From contig DATJSN010000001.1 of the NCBI GenBank assembly GCA_035504095.1, positions 1 to 64,000 on the forward strand: a DNA stretch of 64,000 bases, written 5' to 3'. This document shows positions 9,301-18,793 of this stretch, piece by piece. Numbering within the stretch: the first letter of the stretch is position 1; each line of letters begins with the position of its first letter. The notes beneath the pieces were generated by a model that saw only the letters and a program-made list of their open reading frames with translations, had not been told where the DNA came from and searched no databases. This DNA is from DATJSN01 sp035504095. Lineage in GTDB: Bacteria; Planctomycetota; Phycisphaerae; WQYP01. The position numbers and the translations under genes were made by a program.

Positions 9301-10557
9301 GGTAATCGCGATCATCGGCGGCTGATCCGGAACCGCGATGATCGGCCAGGGATGATCCGAAGCATTGGCAACGCCCTGGGGATTCACCAGTCTGATTTGA
9401 TATGTGGTGGAGGCCAGGACGTTAATGACCGCCTGATATTTCAAATCGTCAACGAGCTGGAGCGGCTGATCTATCTCAGGCGTTGAATCACTGGCGGCGA
9501 CACTCAGGCGACTCAGATCAGAAAGCGGCTGGTTCGTCTGGATCACAATGCGAACTTCCGTACCGGTAAGCGCCTGAATTTTCCAATCCGGCCCGGTGGT
9601 AACACGGTCCGGCAAACCGGTATAGGCCGGATACTTATAATGCAATTCCACAGTCGCGATCTGCGGACGCGGAATCATCTGTACCGTGTACCAGGGTGAA
9701 GACTCCTCCGTGGAAGAAACCCGGTAACGAAAGCCGGACTCAACGTCGGGAACGTCCAGTCGACGGCTGGTTGGCGAAGTCGGCGACATGGCAAGCTCTC
9801 GGCCGCCGCCGGAAACATATTGGAGTTCCACGCTGAAATTATTGTCCGACGAAGCCGTCCCGGCTTTGGGGCCGGTTGCGGTGTCGGAAGCAGTGATTTC
9901 GAATAAATTTCCCTGGCCGACCACTGCATCGCCTGGTTGAACTATAAAAGCAATCGGTTGCTCGGCGACATAGCCTTGCCCGGGTGTGAAAATCCGCTGG
10001 AGTCCCAGGGCGATGGTTTGTGGAGCGGTGCTGCCAAAAATAATCCACAGCACAAGCACCGGCACGCAAAAGGCGCCGCGAATCAACACGGATTTGATGG
10101 ACAGAATTCTTGCCGCGTTGATATTTTCCGCTTCGATGCAGGCTATTCGGATTACCTTATCCACCATTTGCCGGGAAACGTACCGATCGTCCGGCGGATT
10201 TTCAGAAAAATCGACGGCGGAAATAATGCGCTCCTCATGTTCCGGTTCGCGCTGTTCCACCAGACTTGCCGCTTTATACAGATCGATCATTCGAAACGCG
10301 GGGAAGAGCTGCCGGTATGTCAGATAAATAAACCCGATCCAGAGAATCACTGCTATTGTCCAGAGTAAAATCACTGGAGGCGAATTCATCGAGCCCAGGA
10401 TTAAAGCGGCGAATAAACCAATTGAACCGGCAAGCAACAGAATTCCCAACGCCCCGGAAATAAGCTCCAGCCATAATCTCCGGTCTGCAACACGCTGCAA
10501 CTGCTCGGCCAATACATCGGGCGTTTCAGGCATTGTTTGGAGATTTTGATTTTCCAT
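6364..10557 (-). CDS. Giant membrane-anchored Gln/Ala-rich coiled-coil protein (DUF4175-like)
   Basis: 1397 residues. N-terminal membrane segments lie at about 30-54, 60-82 and 155-175, followed by a region of beta-rich sequence to about 500. From about 510 to 1130 comes a very long Gln/Ala/Asn-rich helical stretch predicted to be coiled coil (repeats such as QQLAQQAQ), then a Gly/Gln/Ser-rich low-complexity region to about 1340 and a short conserved-looking tail ending MNSND. The layout resembles the DUF4175 proteins found downstream of VWA proteins in MoxR operons. It probably spans the cell envelope as a scaffold; this is inference. The DNA is rich in CAG/CTG-type triplets, so length variation between strains is plausible. 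Confidence 0.78.
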   Translation of the reverse strand: MENQNLQTMPETPDVLAEQLQRVADRRLWLELISGALGILLLAGSIGLFAALILGSMNSPPVILLWTIAVILWIGFIYLTYRQLFPAFRMIDLYKAASLVEQREPEHEERIISAVDFSENPPDDRYVSRQMVDKVIRIACIEAENINAARILSIKSVLIRGAFCVPVLVLWIIFGSTAPQTIALGLQRIFTPGQGYVAEQPIAFIVQPGDAVVGQGNLFEITASDTATGPKAGTASSDNNFSVELQYVSGGGRELAMSPTSPTSRRLDVPDVESGFRYRVSSTEESSPWYTVQMIPRPQIATVELHYKYPAYTGLPDRVTTGPDWKIQALTGTEVRIVIQTNQPLSDLSRLSVAASDSTPEIDQPLQLVDDLKYQAVINVLASTTYQIRLVNPQGVANASDHPWPIIAVPDQPPMIAITSPQKNIKVRPDDVVPVLYTAGDDFGLTHVQAVVSVDQSSGHIYEIRLPEENTTGFSSQWNLSVPDQMMLADQPSATRIDYYLQATDNRQPAPQTSHTDVYELIIDSHLPYGYQQQQDKARAEEFSQAIHQAIKNLQQVQRHIDSLRSLPPNQALSDEQLQNTQLMADLTAQTARDLTSAAQNNQNSSLSSAAAQAQKIAEESVAPAADKIAAAALGDAQSPQQRSSDLNSSANALSSATTQLQQLAQNLAAQSNREQIADNVSKLSQEQQQVAQEIADNPDSSDALNKQGQLARNVQNLIKQNTILQTPAAAKVQPQIDALKKQTSEIISEQSAVNTQLNGNYQSNKLAQQQALLNQDIQQFNQSSAAVDPNAPHTAPSNDAMNATVADLVDAQYSAANDGQNNIAQNLTNVHHQLDRLARVSAQQQQDQQTIQQQNAATAQQMQQISDDVSAASQKLQNPADNQSLTQGFAQTQKAATELKTAAEQLSNHRLTPQEQNELTQAVDQAGQAADAADWKNAQQAQQALQQSQSDLQQVQSLMNAASQPQLAPADQLNQLSQQASDLAARQNQLAQQTAQLAQQAQNAGQVTPNTPGELPGQIASAANQAGQIAQQVQNTSPDLAQNLSNAQQQMNEAQEAQAQAGSSRPGSADAEQNQLEAMEHMQAAQKALNSAENSPEMQNIPQLNNAQANADNQQNQSGSENQQEQNEQPEQGAQGSDQNGQGQQGQTGQQSAQNGQAAENSGQNSGSPQSGQMAQGGQQGQSGQGQQGQAGQESQNSGQSSAENGQSQSSGSGGQMGGSASAQGNGGQAAAQQYVMSAAQQIQNALQLQQQAANGNAAAAQQAAEALSGAANNLAQAQAAGANLQSTGSSGGGSGNPGASGGMAMGSTGSSGTQGSPSANPGGHGGGGISGNQKAPSSMPPATVAQMGISPAQWRNLGPLEQQQLVNTAGQNLPPGYEEMVRDYYIRLAEMNSND

Positions 10558-10628
10558 CTATGCCGCCCCTGAAAAATTCCATCCACCGTCTATATTGTAT
10601 CAGTTCATATATTGTATCAATTTGCGGA

Positions 10629-13556
10629 CTAAACCATTCCCGCGATCTTGCGGATAGCCCATTCCGCAGTAATCAAAAACACAAAGATCGCCAAAAACAA
10701 AATATGAAGTAAATGCGTAAATTCGCTGTTCATATTAACGAAAAACCCCGTTTCCTGCGGAATGTCCAAAGTGCGTTCCAAAGGCGGCATCAATGACGCT
10801 AATTGATTGGCAAAAGCTCCAGGCATCATCAATCCGCCGCCGGCGGATGCCAGCCGAAGCATATCCGCCGGATCACTGGATGGATCAAGCGATTCCAAAT
10901 CGGGTTGTGGATTGATTTGAATGGTCAGTTGCTGTGCTGCCGCGGTTGGATCGGCGCGCAGGCGCTGATCCACGCCGCCGCCCTGGAGTCTTATGGAGTA
11001 ATGCCCCGGGGGCAGGCCGGATAAAGTACCGGAATAAAATCCCGGTCCGGAATTGGAAGCGAGCATGGGGGCGCTGGTTGCCTGGGTTTCGATCGTCGCC
11101 GCGCCGCTCGGCGTTGCGGTGACCTGGAATGTAAGTCCGGAAAGTGGCAGCAGATTATCGCCCAGAACGCGCGCCGCAACATGAACAGGATCACCGTATG
11201 TATATGTGTCCTTATCAGTTCCAAATCGGACGAATTTACCCCCCGCGGGCAGATCGTTGCCCGAGCACCAGCGGACAACTTGCGCCCAGAAATCATCGAA
11301 GACATTTTCTCCCGCGACATAACGAAGCCGCCAGAGTTCGTCGCTGGCCAGGTAAAGTACGCGGCCGGCGCCGACGTTCATCTCGGTCAGCAGCGCCTGG
11401 CTTTTATCCTCCTGAATATTTTCCTCATCGCCGGCGGCCTGCTGATCGGGCGAATTGCCGCCGCCCAGCGACCAGATCACATTGGCGTTGTCGCGCGCCG
11501 TCGTATAAGCGCTGTGGGAATACCAGCGCGACATACCGGCCCAAAGCGCCTCATTCTGAGTTGAATTTGCACCAAACTGCGCCAGGTCCGACGCCGCACC
11601 TTCAACGGTAATTGCGGGAACAAAGCCCTGGTCATCCTGCTGTTCGAGTATGTCCGGCGGCCAGGCCTGATCGAGCCGAACGGGTATCAGGTCGGAAAGC
11701 GGCTGAGCATTGTACGCCTGCGGCATGGCATTCTGACCCGACAGAAGCACCAGCGCTGCGCCCTTCTGGGCGACGGCATAAACGATGGCCTGCTGATCCG
11801 CGTCGTTAATGCTGTCCGGTCCCACGTCGCCGAGAATAATCAGGTCATAGGCCCCCCAGCCGGCGTTACCCTGTGGGAGGACCTGAGCCATATAACTGGG
11901 ATTGTCCGGCGAGGCCTGTACGGGCGCCGGAAGTTGCACACCCTGAACCGGCGCGGGATTTTCCAGCACGGCCTGCAAATGTATCCGGCTGTTGCGGGAA
12001 AGATAATTGATCAAATACTGATATTCCCAGCGCGGCTGGTTCTCAACCAGAAGAACCTGCAATTTATCCCTCCGGACAGCCACCATAAATTCGCGTTCTA
12101 TCGGTTCCTGGTCGGCGACTCCCTGCGGCGGTTCAACGCGTACTTCGTAGTGATATACGCCAACATCGCCGGGGTTATCCGAAAATTGAACCGACTTGAC
12201 GTCATCATCAGAATCGGAAAAAGTCACCTGCCTGTCGATTGGTTTGTCGTCACGCAATAACTGAACGGTAATGGGTCTGCCCATCAGTTCCTGCATATGA
12301 ATGGCGACTGTCGCGTTTACCGTTTGATCCTTGTACACCCATTGGGGGGCGTCAACGGCGTCAATCTGAACGCTTGGAGGTGAACGATCCGATCCGATGC
12401 AAATAGTGAACGTGTCTATGCCGTCGGCGGCAAGCAGTCGCGCTATCGGTTCGGGGTCGTCGCCGACATTCTGGCGGCCGTCGGAAATCAGGATCACGCG
12501 CGCCGGTTCCGGCGTTGTTTGAGCCTGGGCCACGGTGGAAAAAGCGGAGGCAATATTTGTTGAATCTCCGTTGGCCGACAGGGCGCTGGAAAGAATTTCG
12601 TTGGCATTGGCATTGTTCGGGATCGGAAAGCTTGTGGCTCCGCCGGCAAAACTAACCACCTGAACGCGATTTTGGGCAATCACTGAGGCGAGGCTTTGCT
12701 TCTGGGAATTTTGCAACATCTCCAGGGCAAGCTGGCTGCGGCTCATGGCGCTCACGCGGTTAAGCGCGTCAACCACGACAGGATCGGACTGATGAACGGA
12801 AAGGAATTGCTGATCCGCGGCTTCGGCTGCGTCATTAAGGTCGCGCATAGCCCCGTCGACGCCGGCAAGCAGGGCGGAAAAGGACAGCAGCCCGGCGCCG
12901 CCGGACTGACGGATGGCGTCAATCAAAGCCCCGGTGTCCTGATCCAGTGAGGCCAGATCATTGTTGACCATCCGCGCACCCTGGCGGCCGGAAAGTTCAT
13001 CCGTCAGATCGCCCAGCTTTTGCCGCCATTGAGTCAGCGCGTTGACCGCGGAATCAATCTGTTTTTGTCGCGATGCATTGTCGGCGGCTAAAGGAATATT
13101 TTGCACTGCATCCTGCTGTTGCTGCAAAAGTTGCCTCAGGATATTTAATTGCGCCAGGTCGCGATCAAATTCATCAGACCAAAGTGAATCGGGAATATAT
13201 CCCAGGCTGCAGGCCCAGCGCAGGCGTTCTTCAGGCAGGGCCTGCGGGTCGGTGAACGACATTGATTTGCTGCGATCGAGCAAAAGCCAGAGCGTGCCGG
13301 GCATGTGCTGGGTGTTAATCCACTGAAAGGAAGGCTGCAAAAGAATAAAGCCCAACAGCAATATCAAAGCGACGCGCAGCAGCGTCAAGGGCACGATCGC
13401 CCATGCGGGTGCGCTGCCCCGCTGGGCAAAGTAAAGAAAAACAATCAGCCCAACGGCGATGATCATTCCGAAAATAATCAGCCATAAAGGAATCGCCGGA
13501 TGAACTACGACGTGCCAGGGACCGGCAGGCAAGGGATTATCCGTCGTCTGGTTCAT
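10629..13556 (-). CDS. Membrane protein with VWA and glutamine-amidotransferase-like domains
   Basis: 975 residues from the ATG at 13556; the frame opens earlier, at 13745, but that extension overlaps the upstream HAF gene and is rejected. Two N-terminal membrane segments lie at about 22-44 and 55-73. A von Willebrand A domain starts at LWLLLDRSKSMSF, with the MIDAS-like DRSKS at 94-98, and continues through VILISDGRQNVGDD. A long central insert occurs within the domain. A second domain starting RRDKLQVLLVENQPRWEYQYL and containing DLIILGDVGPDSI matches the class-I amidotransferase-like fold seen in planctomycete VWA proteins; no catalytic Cys is evident. A last membrane helix precedes the C-terminus. 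It presumably works with the MoxR ATPase in envelope protein assembly. Confidence 0.82.
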   Translation of the reverse strand: MNQTTDNPLPAGPWHVVVHPAIPLWLIIFGMIIAVGLIVFLYFAQRGSAPAWAIVPLTLLRVALILLLGFILLQPSFQWINTQHMPGTLWLLLDRSKSMSFTDPQALPEERLRWACSLGYIPDSLWSDEFDRDLAQLNILRQLLQQQQDAVQNIPLAADNASRQKQIDSAVNALTQWRQKLGDLTDELSGRQGARMVNNDLASLDQDTGALIDAIRQSGGAGLLSFSALLAGVDGAMRDLNDAAEAADQQFLSVHQSDPVVVDALNRVSAMSRSQLALEMLQNSQKQSLASVIAQNRVQVVSFAGGATSFPIPNNANANEILSSALSANGDSTNIASAFSTVAQAQTTPEPARVILISDGRQNVGDDPEPIARLLAADGIDTFTICIGSDRSPPSVQIDAVDAPQWVYKDQTVNATVAIHMQELMGRPITVQLLRDDKPIDRQVTFSDSDDDVKSVQFSDNPGDVGVYHYEVRVEPPQGVADQEPIEREFMVAVRRDKLQVLLVENQPRWEYQYLINYLSRNSRIHLQAVLENPAPVQGVQLPAPVQASPDNPSYMAQVLPQGNAGWGAYDLIILGDVGPDSINDADQQAIVYAVAQKGAALVLLSGQNAMPQAYNAQPLSDLIPVRLDQAWPPDILEQQDDQGFVPAITVEGAASDLAQFGANSTQNEALWAGMSRWYSHSAYTTARDNANVIWSLGGGNSPDQQAAGDEENIQEDKSQALLTEMNVGAGRVLYLASDELWRLRYVAGENVFDDFWAQVVRWCSGNDLPAGGKFVRFGTDKDTYTYGDPVHVAARVLGDNLLPLSGLTFQVTATPSGAATIETQATSAPMLASNSGPGFYSGTLSGLPPGHYSIRLQGGGVDQRLRADPTAAAQQLTIQINPQPDLESLDPSSDPADMLRLASAGGGLMMPGAFANQLASLMPPLERTLDIPQETGFFVNMNSEFTHLLHILFLAIFVFLITAEWAIRKIAGMV

Positions 13557-13575
13557 AAGGGCCTCAAAGAGAATT

Positions 13576-14697
13576 TTAACGTGGAAGAGGGCTGACCCAG
13601 AGAATCCATTCAATAGCGTGCATTCTATGTTGAGAGTCGACGGCGTCGCCGACGATGTTTCCTGCGCCGTCGATGCAAACCGCCTGAGACTCGATAAAGC
13701 CTTTGGGCAAATAGCGCGACAGGTCCGTAGCCATGGCATTGCCACCCCATAACAAAGCGTGCCATTCGTCGGAACCGACGGGCATACCGCGGCCTACCTG
13801 TTCGGCACCATTGGTCGCAAGGGCGGCGGATGAGGAAAAGCCCTGGGGATTTAAATCAATGCTCTTAGTTGGGGCATTGGGAGAAATGATCCAAAGCAGG
13901 GCATGGACATCACGATTGGGAATAATTTCCCCGTAGCCAACTATCTGGTTACGGGCGATGCCGATGGCCCAGGATTCAACGATTTTTTTAGAATTGAGAT
14001 CCACCGCGCTTTCTCGAGTGGATTGCCAAAACAGAGCATGAGTATCGCCGCTGAGGGTTCGGCCATAGCCGGCTTCGGAGTTGCTCCAGATGCCGTAGGC
14101 AAAAGACCAGCGAAAACCCCAGGGATTCAGATCCAGGACGCTTTGCGGTGAGGAGTTCCAAAGCAGAGCATGAGGAACGCCGGTGGAGATAAGTCCGTAA
14201 CCGATTTGCCGGCCGCCGGAAACGCCTTCGGCGACAGACATAATGAATCCCGACGGATTCAGATCGATGAGATTTGGGGAATTTGAATTCCAGAGAAAGG
14301 CGTGTGTATTGGGCTGACTGGCCCCAGAGACGCCGCAACCGACCGCCTGGGTATAGGCGACGGCATAGCCGGCGGAATCTTCGAGTTCGGCGGTGCTTAG
14401 GTCGATGGGTTTATGATTGGGACCCGACCAGAGCATGGCATGACGTGAAGTGGTAAGTCCGGATTCAGGGATGGCCCAGCCGGCAATCCGGTCGCCGACA
14501 ATTCCTGTGGCGCAAGATTGCCTGTATCCGGGCGGCGAAAGATCAACAATCTGATAGCCTGAAAGCGAGTCAGAACCGCCAACAGCAACGGCAGAGGAAC
14601 TTCCGGTAAGTCCACTTTGTCCATAGCCTGAAGCGCCAAGAGCGGCGTTTGCGGCGGCGAAACAGAGAAGAGAAATTCCAGACTTTGTTTTTGCCAT
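13576..14697 (-). CDS. Secreted HAF-repeat protein
   Basis: A 373-residue protein with a signal peptide (MAKTKSGISLLCFAAANAAL...). The mature part consists of about seven HAF repeats (extracellular family, motif HALLW...DLNPxGF), for example HAFLWNS...LIDLNPSGF and HALLWNS...VLDLNPWGF. The end, GNIVGDAVDSQHRMHAIEW, closely matches the end of the HAF block in the sigma factor at 24436. It sits one base after the moxR stop and 19 bp before the VWA start, so it is co-transcribed. That position is odd, because MoxR operons normally have DUF58 or BatA-like genes there. Function unknown. Confidence 0.82.
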   Translation of the reverse strand: MAKTKSGISLLCFAAANAALGASGYGQSGLTGSSSAVAVGGSDSLSGYQIVDLSPPGYRQSCATGIVGDRIAGWAIPESGLTTSRHAMLWSGPNHKPIDLSTAELEDSAGYAVAYTQAVGCGVSGASQPNTHAFLWNSNSPNLIDLNPSGFIMSVAEGVSGGRQIGYGLISTGVPHALLWNSSPQSVLDLNPWGFRWSFAYGIWSNSEAGYGRTLSGDTHALFWQSTRESAVDLNSKKIVESWAIGIARNQIVGYGEIIPNRDVHALLWIISPNAPTKSIDLNPQGFSSSAALATNGAEQVGRGMPVGSDEWHALLWGGNAMATDLSRYLPKGFIESQAVCIDGAGNIVGDAVDSQHRMHAIEWILWVSPLPR

Positions 14698-14698
14698 C

Positions 14699-15898
14699 TT
14701 ATTTATCAGCAGGAGCTTTCGCCGGCTCGGTGCCGGGGGCCTGTGCGGGAGCTGCGCTAGCGGATGCTCCGGCGGCGCGAGGCACTTCCTTGAGTAGACG
14801 GTCGATGATTTTATCGCTGGTAATTCCGGCGGCTTCAGCGCTAAAGGTAGTCAGTACCCGATGCCGCATAACCGGATGGGCCACGGCCATAATATCGTTG
14901 GTGGTCACATGCATGCGGCCGTGCAAAATGGCGCGGGCCTTGCCGGCGAGAATTAAAAAGATGCTGGCGCGAGGACCGGCGCCCCATTGAACCATTTCGC
15001 TGATCCACTCCAGGGAATCCTTCTGATGCGGACGCGTGGCCCGGACCAGGTCGCGCGCAAACTGATAAACGTGGTCGGCGGCGGGAACGCGGCGGACGAT
15101 CTGCTGGAGGCGCTGAATGGCTACGCCATCCAGAAGGCGCGTGAGCGTGGGACTGTAATTGGACGTGGACTGCTTCATGATCTGAATTTCTTCCTGCGGG
15201 TTGGGGTAGTTCACAATGGTCATGAACATGAAGCGGTCGAGCTGCGCTTCGGGAAGCGGATATGTCCCTTCCTGCTCGATGGGATTTTGCGTGGCCAGAA
15301 CAAAAAACGGCGATGGCAGGTCGTATGTGTTTTCGCCGGCGGTGACACGATGTTCCTGCATGGCTTCCAGAAGCGCGGCCTGGGTCTTGGGCGGCGTACG
15401 GTTGATTTCGTCGGCAAGGACGATGTTGGCGAAAATCGGGCCACGAACAAAACGAAACGCCCTGCGGCCGGTGGTGCGGTCTTCTTCGAGCACGTCCGTG
15501 CCGGTGATGTCGGAAGGCATCAGGTCAGGCGTGAACTGCACGCGCTTGAATTGGAGATTCAGAACATCGCTGATGGTTTTGACGAGCAGTGTCTTGGCCA
15601 AACCGGGGACGCCGACCAGAAGTACGTGTCCCTGGCAGAACATCGCCGTGAGAACCTGTTCGATTACTTCCTGCTGGCCAACGATGACGCGCGAAAGTTG
15701 CTGGCTAATGACCTGATAAGCCCTGGCCAGATCGGCGACGGCCTGAACATCGGAATTGGTTACGCGCGGCACGCCGGGCGGTTGCTGGGGTTGGGGCATC
15801 GGCGATGGGGCAAAACCCGGGCTGGGAATCTGGCTGGCAACCGGGGGATGCGGATTGACCGGCGGCTGTTCGCCGGGGCTATCCGTAGCTTGCGACAT
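14699..15898 (-). CDS. MoxR-family AAA+ ATPase
   Basis: A 399-residue ATPase whose family acts as a chaperone that matures or inserts cofactors and partners, usually with VWA-domain proteins. An unusual Pro-rich N-terminal tail of about 45 residues precedes the core. Walker A GVPGLAKT is at 96-103, Walker B is IVLADEINRTPP, sensor 1 is ATQNPIEQEGTYPLPEAQLDRF, and the C-terminal lid follows. It is the first gene of the minus-strand operon that continues with a HAF protein, a VWA protein, a giant coiled-coil protein and a toroid protein. The upstream gap contains a 9-bp direct repeat (GCAGGCTAT twice near 15915). Confidence 0.92.
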   Translation of the reverse strand: MSQATDSPGEQPPVNPHPPVASQIPSPGFAPSPMPQPQQPPGVPRVTNSDVQAVADLARAYQVISQQLSRVIVGQQEVIEQVLTAMFCQGHVLLVGVPGLAKTLLVKTISDVLNLQFKRVQFTPDLMPSDITGTDVLEEDRTTGRRAFRFVRGPIFANIVLADEINRTPPKTQAALLEAMQEHRVTAGENTYDLPSPFFVLATQNPIEQEGTYPLPEAQLDRFMFMTIVNYPNPQEEIQIMKQSTSNYSPTLTRLLDGVAIQRLQQIVRRVPAADHVYQFARDLVRATRPHQKDSLEWISEMVQWGAGPRASIFLILAGKARAILHGRMHVTTNDIMAVAHPVMRHRVLTTFSAEAAGITSDKIIDRLLKEVPRAAGASASAAPAQAPGTEPAKAPADK

Positions 15899-16050
15899 AA
15901 TTGAAGACTCCGCAGCAGGCTATAGCAGGCTATTTGATATTTATACCGTTTTTAAGGCAACGGGGAAACAATGAACTATAACCTGTGACTTGGCCCGTTG
16001 TAGTCTAGTCCTGAGTTTCGCGGTACCCATGGCGGATCCCTGATCTGCGG

Positions 16051-16650
16051 TTAATGATCGGGGGATTCTTTCGTAATTAATTTAAATACTTTTCCATTCC
16101 ACTCATAAACGCTCTCTGGTGCTTCTGACGCAGAAACATTCCAGGCTGCTATAAACCTCGGCACATGATTTAAACTCGACCATCTGTAGCCACTGCCGTC
16201 GGCGATTCCGACAAGTACAAAGCCGGGATCGGGATTATCCGGGTCTTGTGGGCTCTTTTCCCACGGTATGAGAAGATAGAAACGGCCATTACCCGTATCA
16301 CCACGAACACCATCATCTACATTTTTCCCATTATTAAAAATATCGTAATCATGCACCGTGATCACATACACTGGAGGCAAATTTTCTTCATAGAAAACGT
16401 CAATTTCACTGTCTGCGGCCAGTTGAAAAATATGGTTCTCGCTTACTGTCTCTGAATCGATCTCGCCATAGGATTCATTGATGGCGATATATCTGAAAAG
16501 ATCATGGTAGTTAGAAAAATAAATTGGCGCAGTCAATTCATTAACAATAGTGACGTTTTCATAGAGCGGCGCGGCAGGTTTAGATGCACAACCCGCGAAT
16601 AAAAATGCCGCCATCAGGCTGACAAGAGTAAAAAATCCAACTTTATTCAC
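16051..16650 (-). CDS. Hypothetical lipoprotein
   Basis: A 199-residue protein with a lipoprotein signal: a hydrophobic stretch from about residue 5, then LFAGC with the acceptor Cys near 21. The mature part is rich in acidic and aromatic residues (for example YENVTIVNELTAPIYFSNY) and is probably beta-rich. I do not recognise a family. It is preceded by its own AT-rich spacer and is not clearly part of the moxR operon, which starts on the same strand downstream. Confidence 0.7.
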   Translation of the reverse strand: MNKVGFFTLVSLMAAFLFAGCASKPAAPLYENVTIVNELTAPIYFSNYHDLFRYIAINESYGEIDSETVSENHIFQLAADSEIDVFYEENLPPVYVITVHDYDIFNNGKNVDDGVRGDTGNGRFYLLIPWEKSPQDPDNPDPGFVLVGIADGSGYRWSSLNHVPRFIAAWNVSASEAPESVYEWNGKVFKLITKESPDH

Positions 16651-16795
16651 GGCAAACTCAAATTATAAAGATTTCAGTGGTTTCTTGGAAAAATTTTCCG
16701 TCACTGCTTCCCAAAACAAGAAATGGTTTTACTGTTTAACTTATAGAAATCTCTTATGAAAGTCATACTGAGTTCATGCTTTATGGAAATCATTT

Positions 16796-18793
16796 TCATT
16801 GCACGCAATCTCCGTGTAGTCGGATAAATCGACTGGTTCCATCCGGAGCGGTCATACGCAGCAGAACAATGCCTCCGGATTGTGGAAGAACAATACCTGA
16901 TTTTTTTATGACAACTGTACCTTTCACGTACTTGTCTATGACCGTTTTTGGTGTACCGGAAGTAAAAGTGCCCAATAAAAGATCAAAAGCTAAAACCCGT
17001 TCATCAATCGGCCAGATTTGATATGTATAAATGCCGGCCACCGTATCACGGATGTTATTAAGCGTATCCTGCGGAGAAACTCGTTCACCACCGAGATCTA
17101 CAACGGCATCATCGGGAGGGTCTCCGTAAAAAGGGTAAAAGCAAACACTTCCATCAGGTTCGGTCACATGGCCGATCCAATAATCACTATCCGGATCGTT
17201 ACGGTCCATGGAGTCAATGGTGACATATCGATTAACCACTGTCTGGGGCGTGCCGGTATTAAATGTGCCTTCCAAAAGGTCGAAAGCCTCCATGCGTTCT
17301 CCCATCGGACGTTTCTTGTCGGTATAGATGGCCGTCGTCGCCGAGCGAAAATGATCCAAAATGGTTTCCGGGGAAACAAAGTTACCTAGATTGTTGTTTG
17401 GATTTGAGGTCACAACTATGGCAAGCGTATTTTTGACGTCCTGCGTTTTGGGCAATGTTAACGCGAAAATCGTGCCATGGTCTTTGTCGCCGCCAATATG
17501 CGCCATGCCATAGAGGGTTGAATTCAAAAGTAAAAGATCACCTTCCGGGTTGTCACCTCCATCTCCATAGAAAGAATGCAAAATAGTTTCAACGCCGGTG
17601 TTAATGTTGTAGGCAAAGATCGTGCCTTCATCAAAATAGGCTCCGCCGTATTCGGTCATACCGTAGAGCATTGAGCCTGATTGGATCAAAGAACCATTGG
17701 GCCTGGCTCCATCATCATTGCAGTCGTAAAACGAATGTAGGACAGTTTCGCTATCATTGGCGAGATTAAAGGAGAATATCGTTCCATCATTATTCTCGCC
17801 GCCAAGGCGCGTCATGCCGTAGAGCGTGGAGCCCGATTGGATCAGCGAACCCTGCGGCCCGGCACCGTCATTTTTAAAAGCGCCGAATACATGCAGGACA
17901 GATTCAATACGCAGAAGGTTTTCCGGACCGCCGCTGGCGTTATAGGCAAAGATCACACCGTGATCGTCAATTCCGTCATTATCACCATTTCCATCATTCC
18001 AATTAACATCGGTGTTATCCCTAGTCATGCCGTAGAGTATTGGCCCTGATTTTATCAGTGATCCGCCGGGACTGATTCCATCGATGATCTGGTAATCGAA
18101 TGAATGTAGAATAATTTCAACGCTGGTATTGATGTTATAGGCGAAAAGTGCACCATCGCCGTCGGCGCCACCAGTTTGAGTCGTGCCGTAAAGTGTTGAA
18201 CCTGATTGAATCAGCGAACCCCATGGCCCATCTCCATCGCCCGAGCTGCCGAACGAATGCAGAATAGCTTCGGTTTTATTTGTTCTGTTGAAAGCAAATA
18301 TTGTTCCGGCATCGTGGATGCCGCCCTGACAGGTCATACCGTAGAGGATTGAGCCTGATGCAATTAGTGAGCCACTAGGCTTGACTCCATCAGATGGTCT
18401 GTCGCCGAACGAATGCAGAACGGTTTCCACGCCGGTATTGATATTGTAAGCAAATATTGTGCCTTCATCATAGGCTCCGCCTTCACAGGTCATGCCGTAG
18501 AGGATAGAACCTGATGCAATCAACGAGCCATCAGGATCATCGCCGTCTATGGGGTAGCCGGCGAAATTATGAAGCACTTTATAACTTGGCACTGCAGTGG
18601 AAGATATCGTCGGAGCATAAAACTTATGATCAGCGTCGTCAGAAACAACGGATTGTATAGCAGCTGGTTGCGTCGCCGATGATTCAGCCATGGTTACGCT
18701 AACGCTGAGGGCAAGAAGTAAAAAAGCAGTGAGGGTAAAAAGTCTATGTTTGTGCACTTTATACGCTTCCATGCGACCGATGGATTGTAACAT
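16796..18793 (-). CDS. Secreted GloVer-type tandem repeat protein
   Basis: 665 residues with a signal peptide (hydrophobic about 17-35). Residues about 70-440 hold eight or more repeats of roughly 45 residues with the core ETVLHSFG...GSLIxSGSxLYGMTxxGGxxDxGTIFAYN, the TIGR03803 / GloVer repeat found in Gloeobacter, Verrucomicrobia and planctomycetes. Two further C-terminal repeats, each about 80 residues and containing FDLLxGTFxxGTPxTVxxxYV, lie at about 460-640. The fold is probably a beta-propeller followed by two small domains. No catalytic motif is seen. Exported; role unknown. Confidence 0.82.
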   Translation of the reverse strand: MLQSIGRMEAYKVHKHRLFTLTAFLLLALSVSVTMAESSATQPAAIQSVVSDDADHKFYAPTISSTAVPSYKVLHNFAGYPIDGDDPDGSLIASGSILYGMTCEGGAYDEGTIFAYNINTGVETVLHSFGDRPSDGVKPSGSLIASGSILYGMTCQGGIHDAGTIFAFNRTNKTEAILHSFGSSGDGDGPWGSLIQSGSTLYGTTQTGGADGDGALFAYNINTSVEIILHSFDYQIIDGISPGGSLIKSGPILYGMTRDNTDVNWNDGNGDNDGIDDHGVIFAYNASGGPENLLRIESVLHVFGAFKNDGAGPQGSLIQSGSTLYGMTRLGGENNDGTIFSFNLANDSETVLHSFYDCNDDGARPNGSLIQSGSMLYGMTEYGGAYFDEGTIFAYNINTGVETILHSFYGDGGDNPEGDLLLLNSTLYGMAHIGGDKDHGTIFALTLPKTQDVKNTLAIVVTSNPNNNLGNFVSPETILDHFRSATTAIYTDKKRPMGERMEAFDLLEGTFNTGTPQTVVNRYVTIDSMDRNDPDSDYWIGHVTEPDGSVCFYPFYGDPPDDAVVDLGGERVSPQDTLNNIRDTVAGIYTYQIWPIDERVLAFDLLLGTFTSGTPKTVIDKYVKGTVVIKKSGIVLPQSGGIVLLRMTAPDGTSRFIRLHGDCVQ

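Noticed and set aside
14987..15904. 305-codon open frame on the + strand
   Set aside because: Fully antisense to the moxR ATPase, with no family motif. It is a composition shadow.
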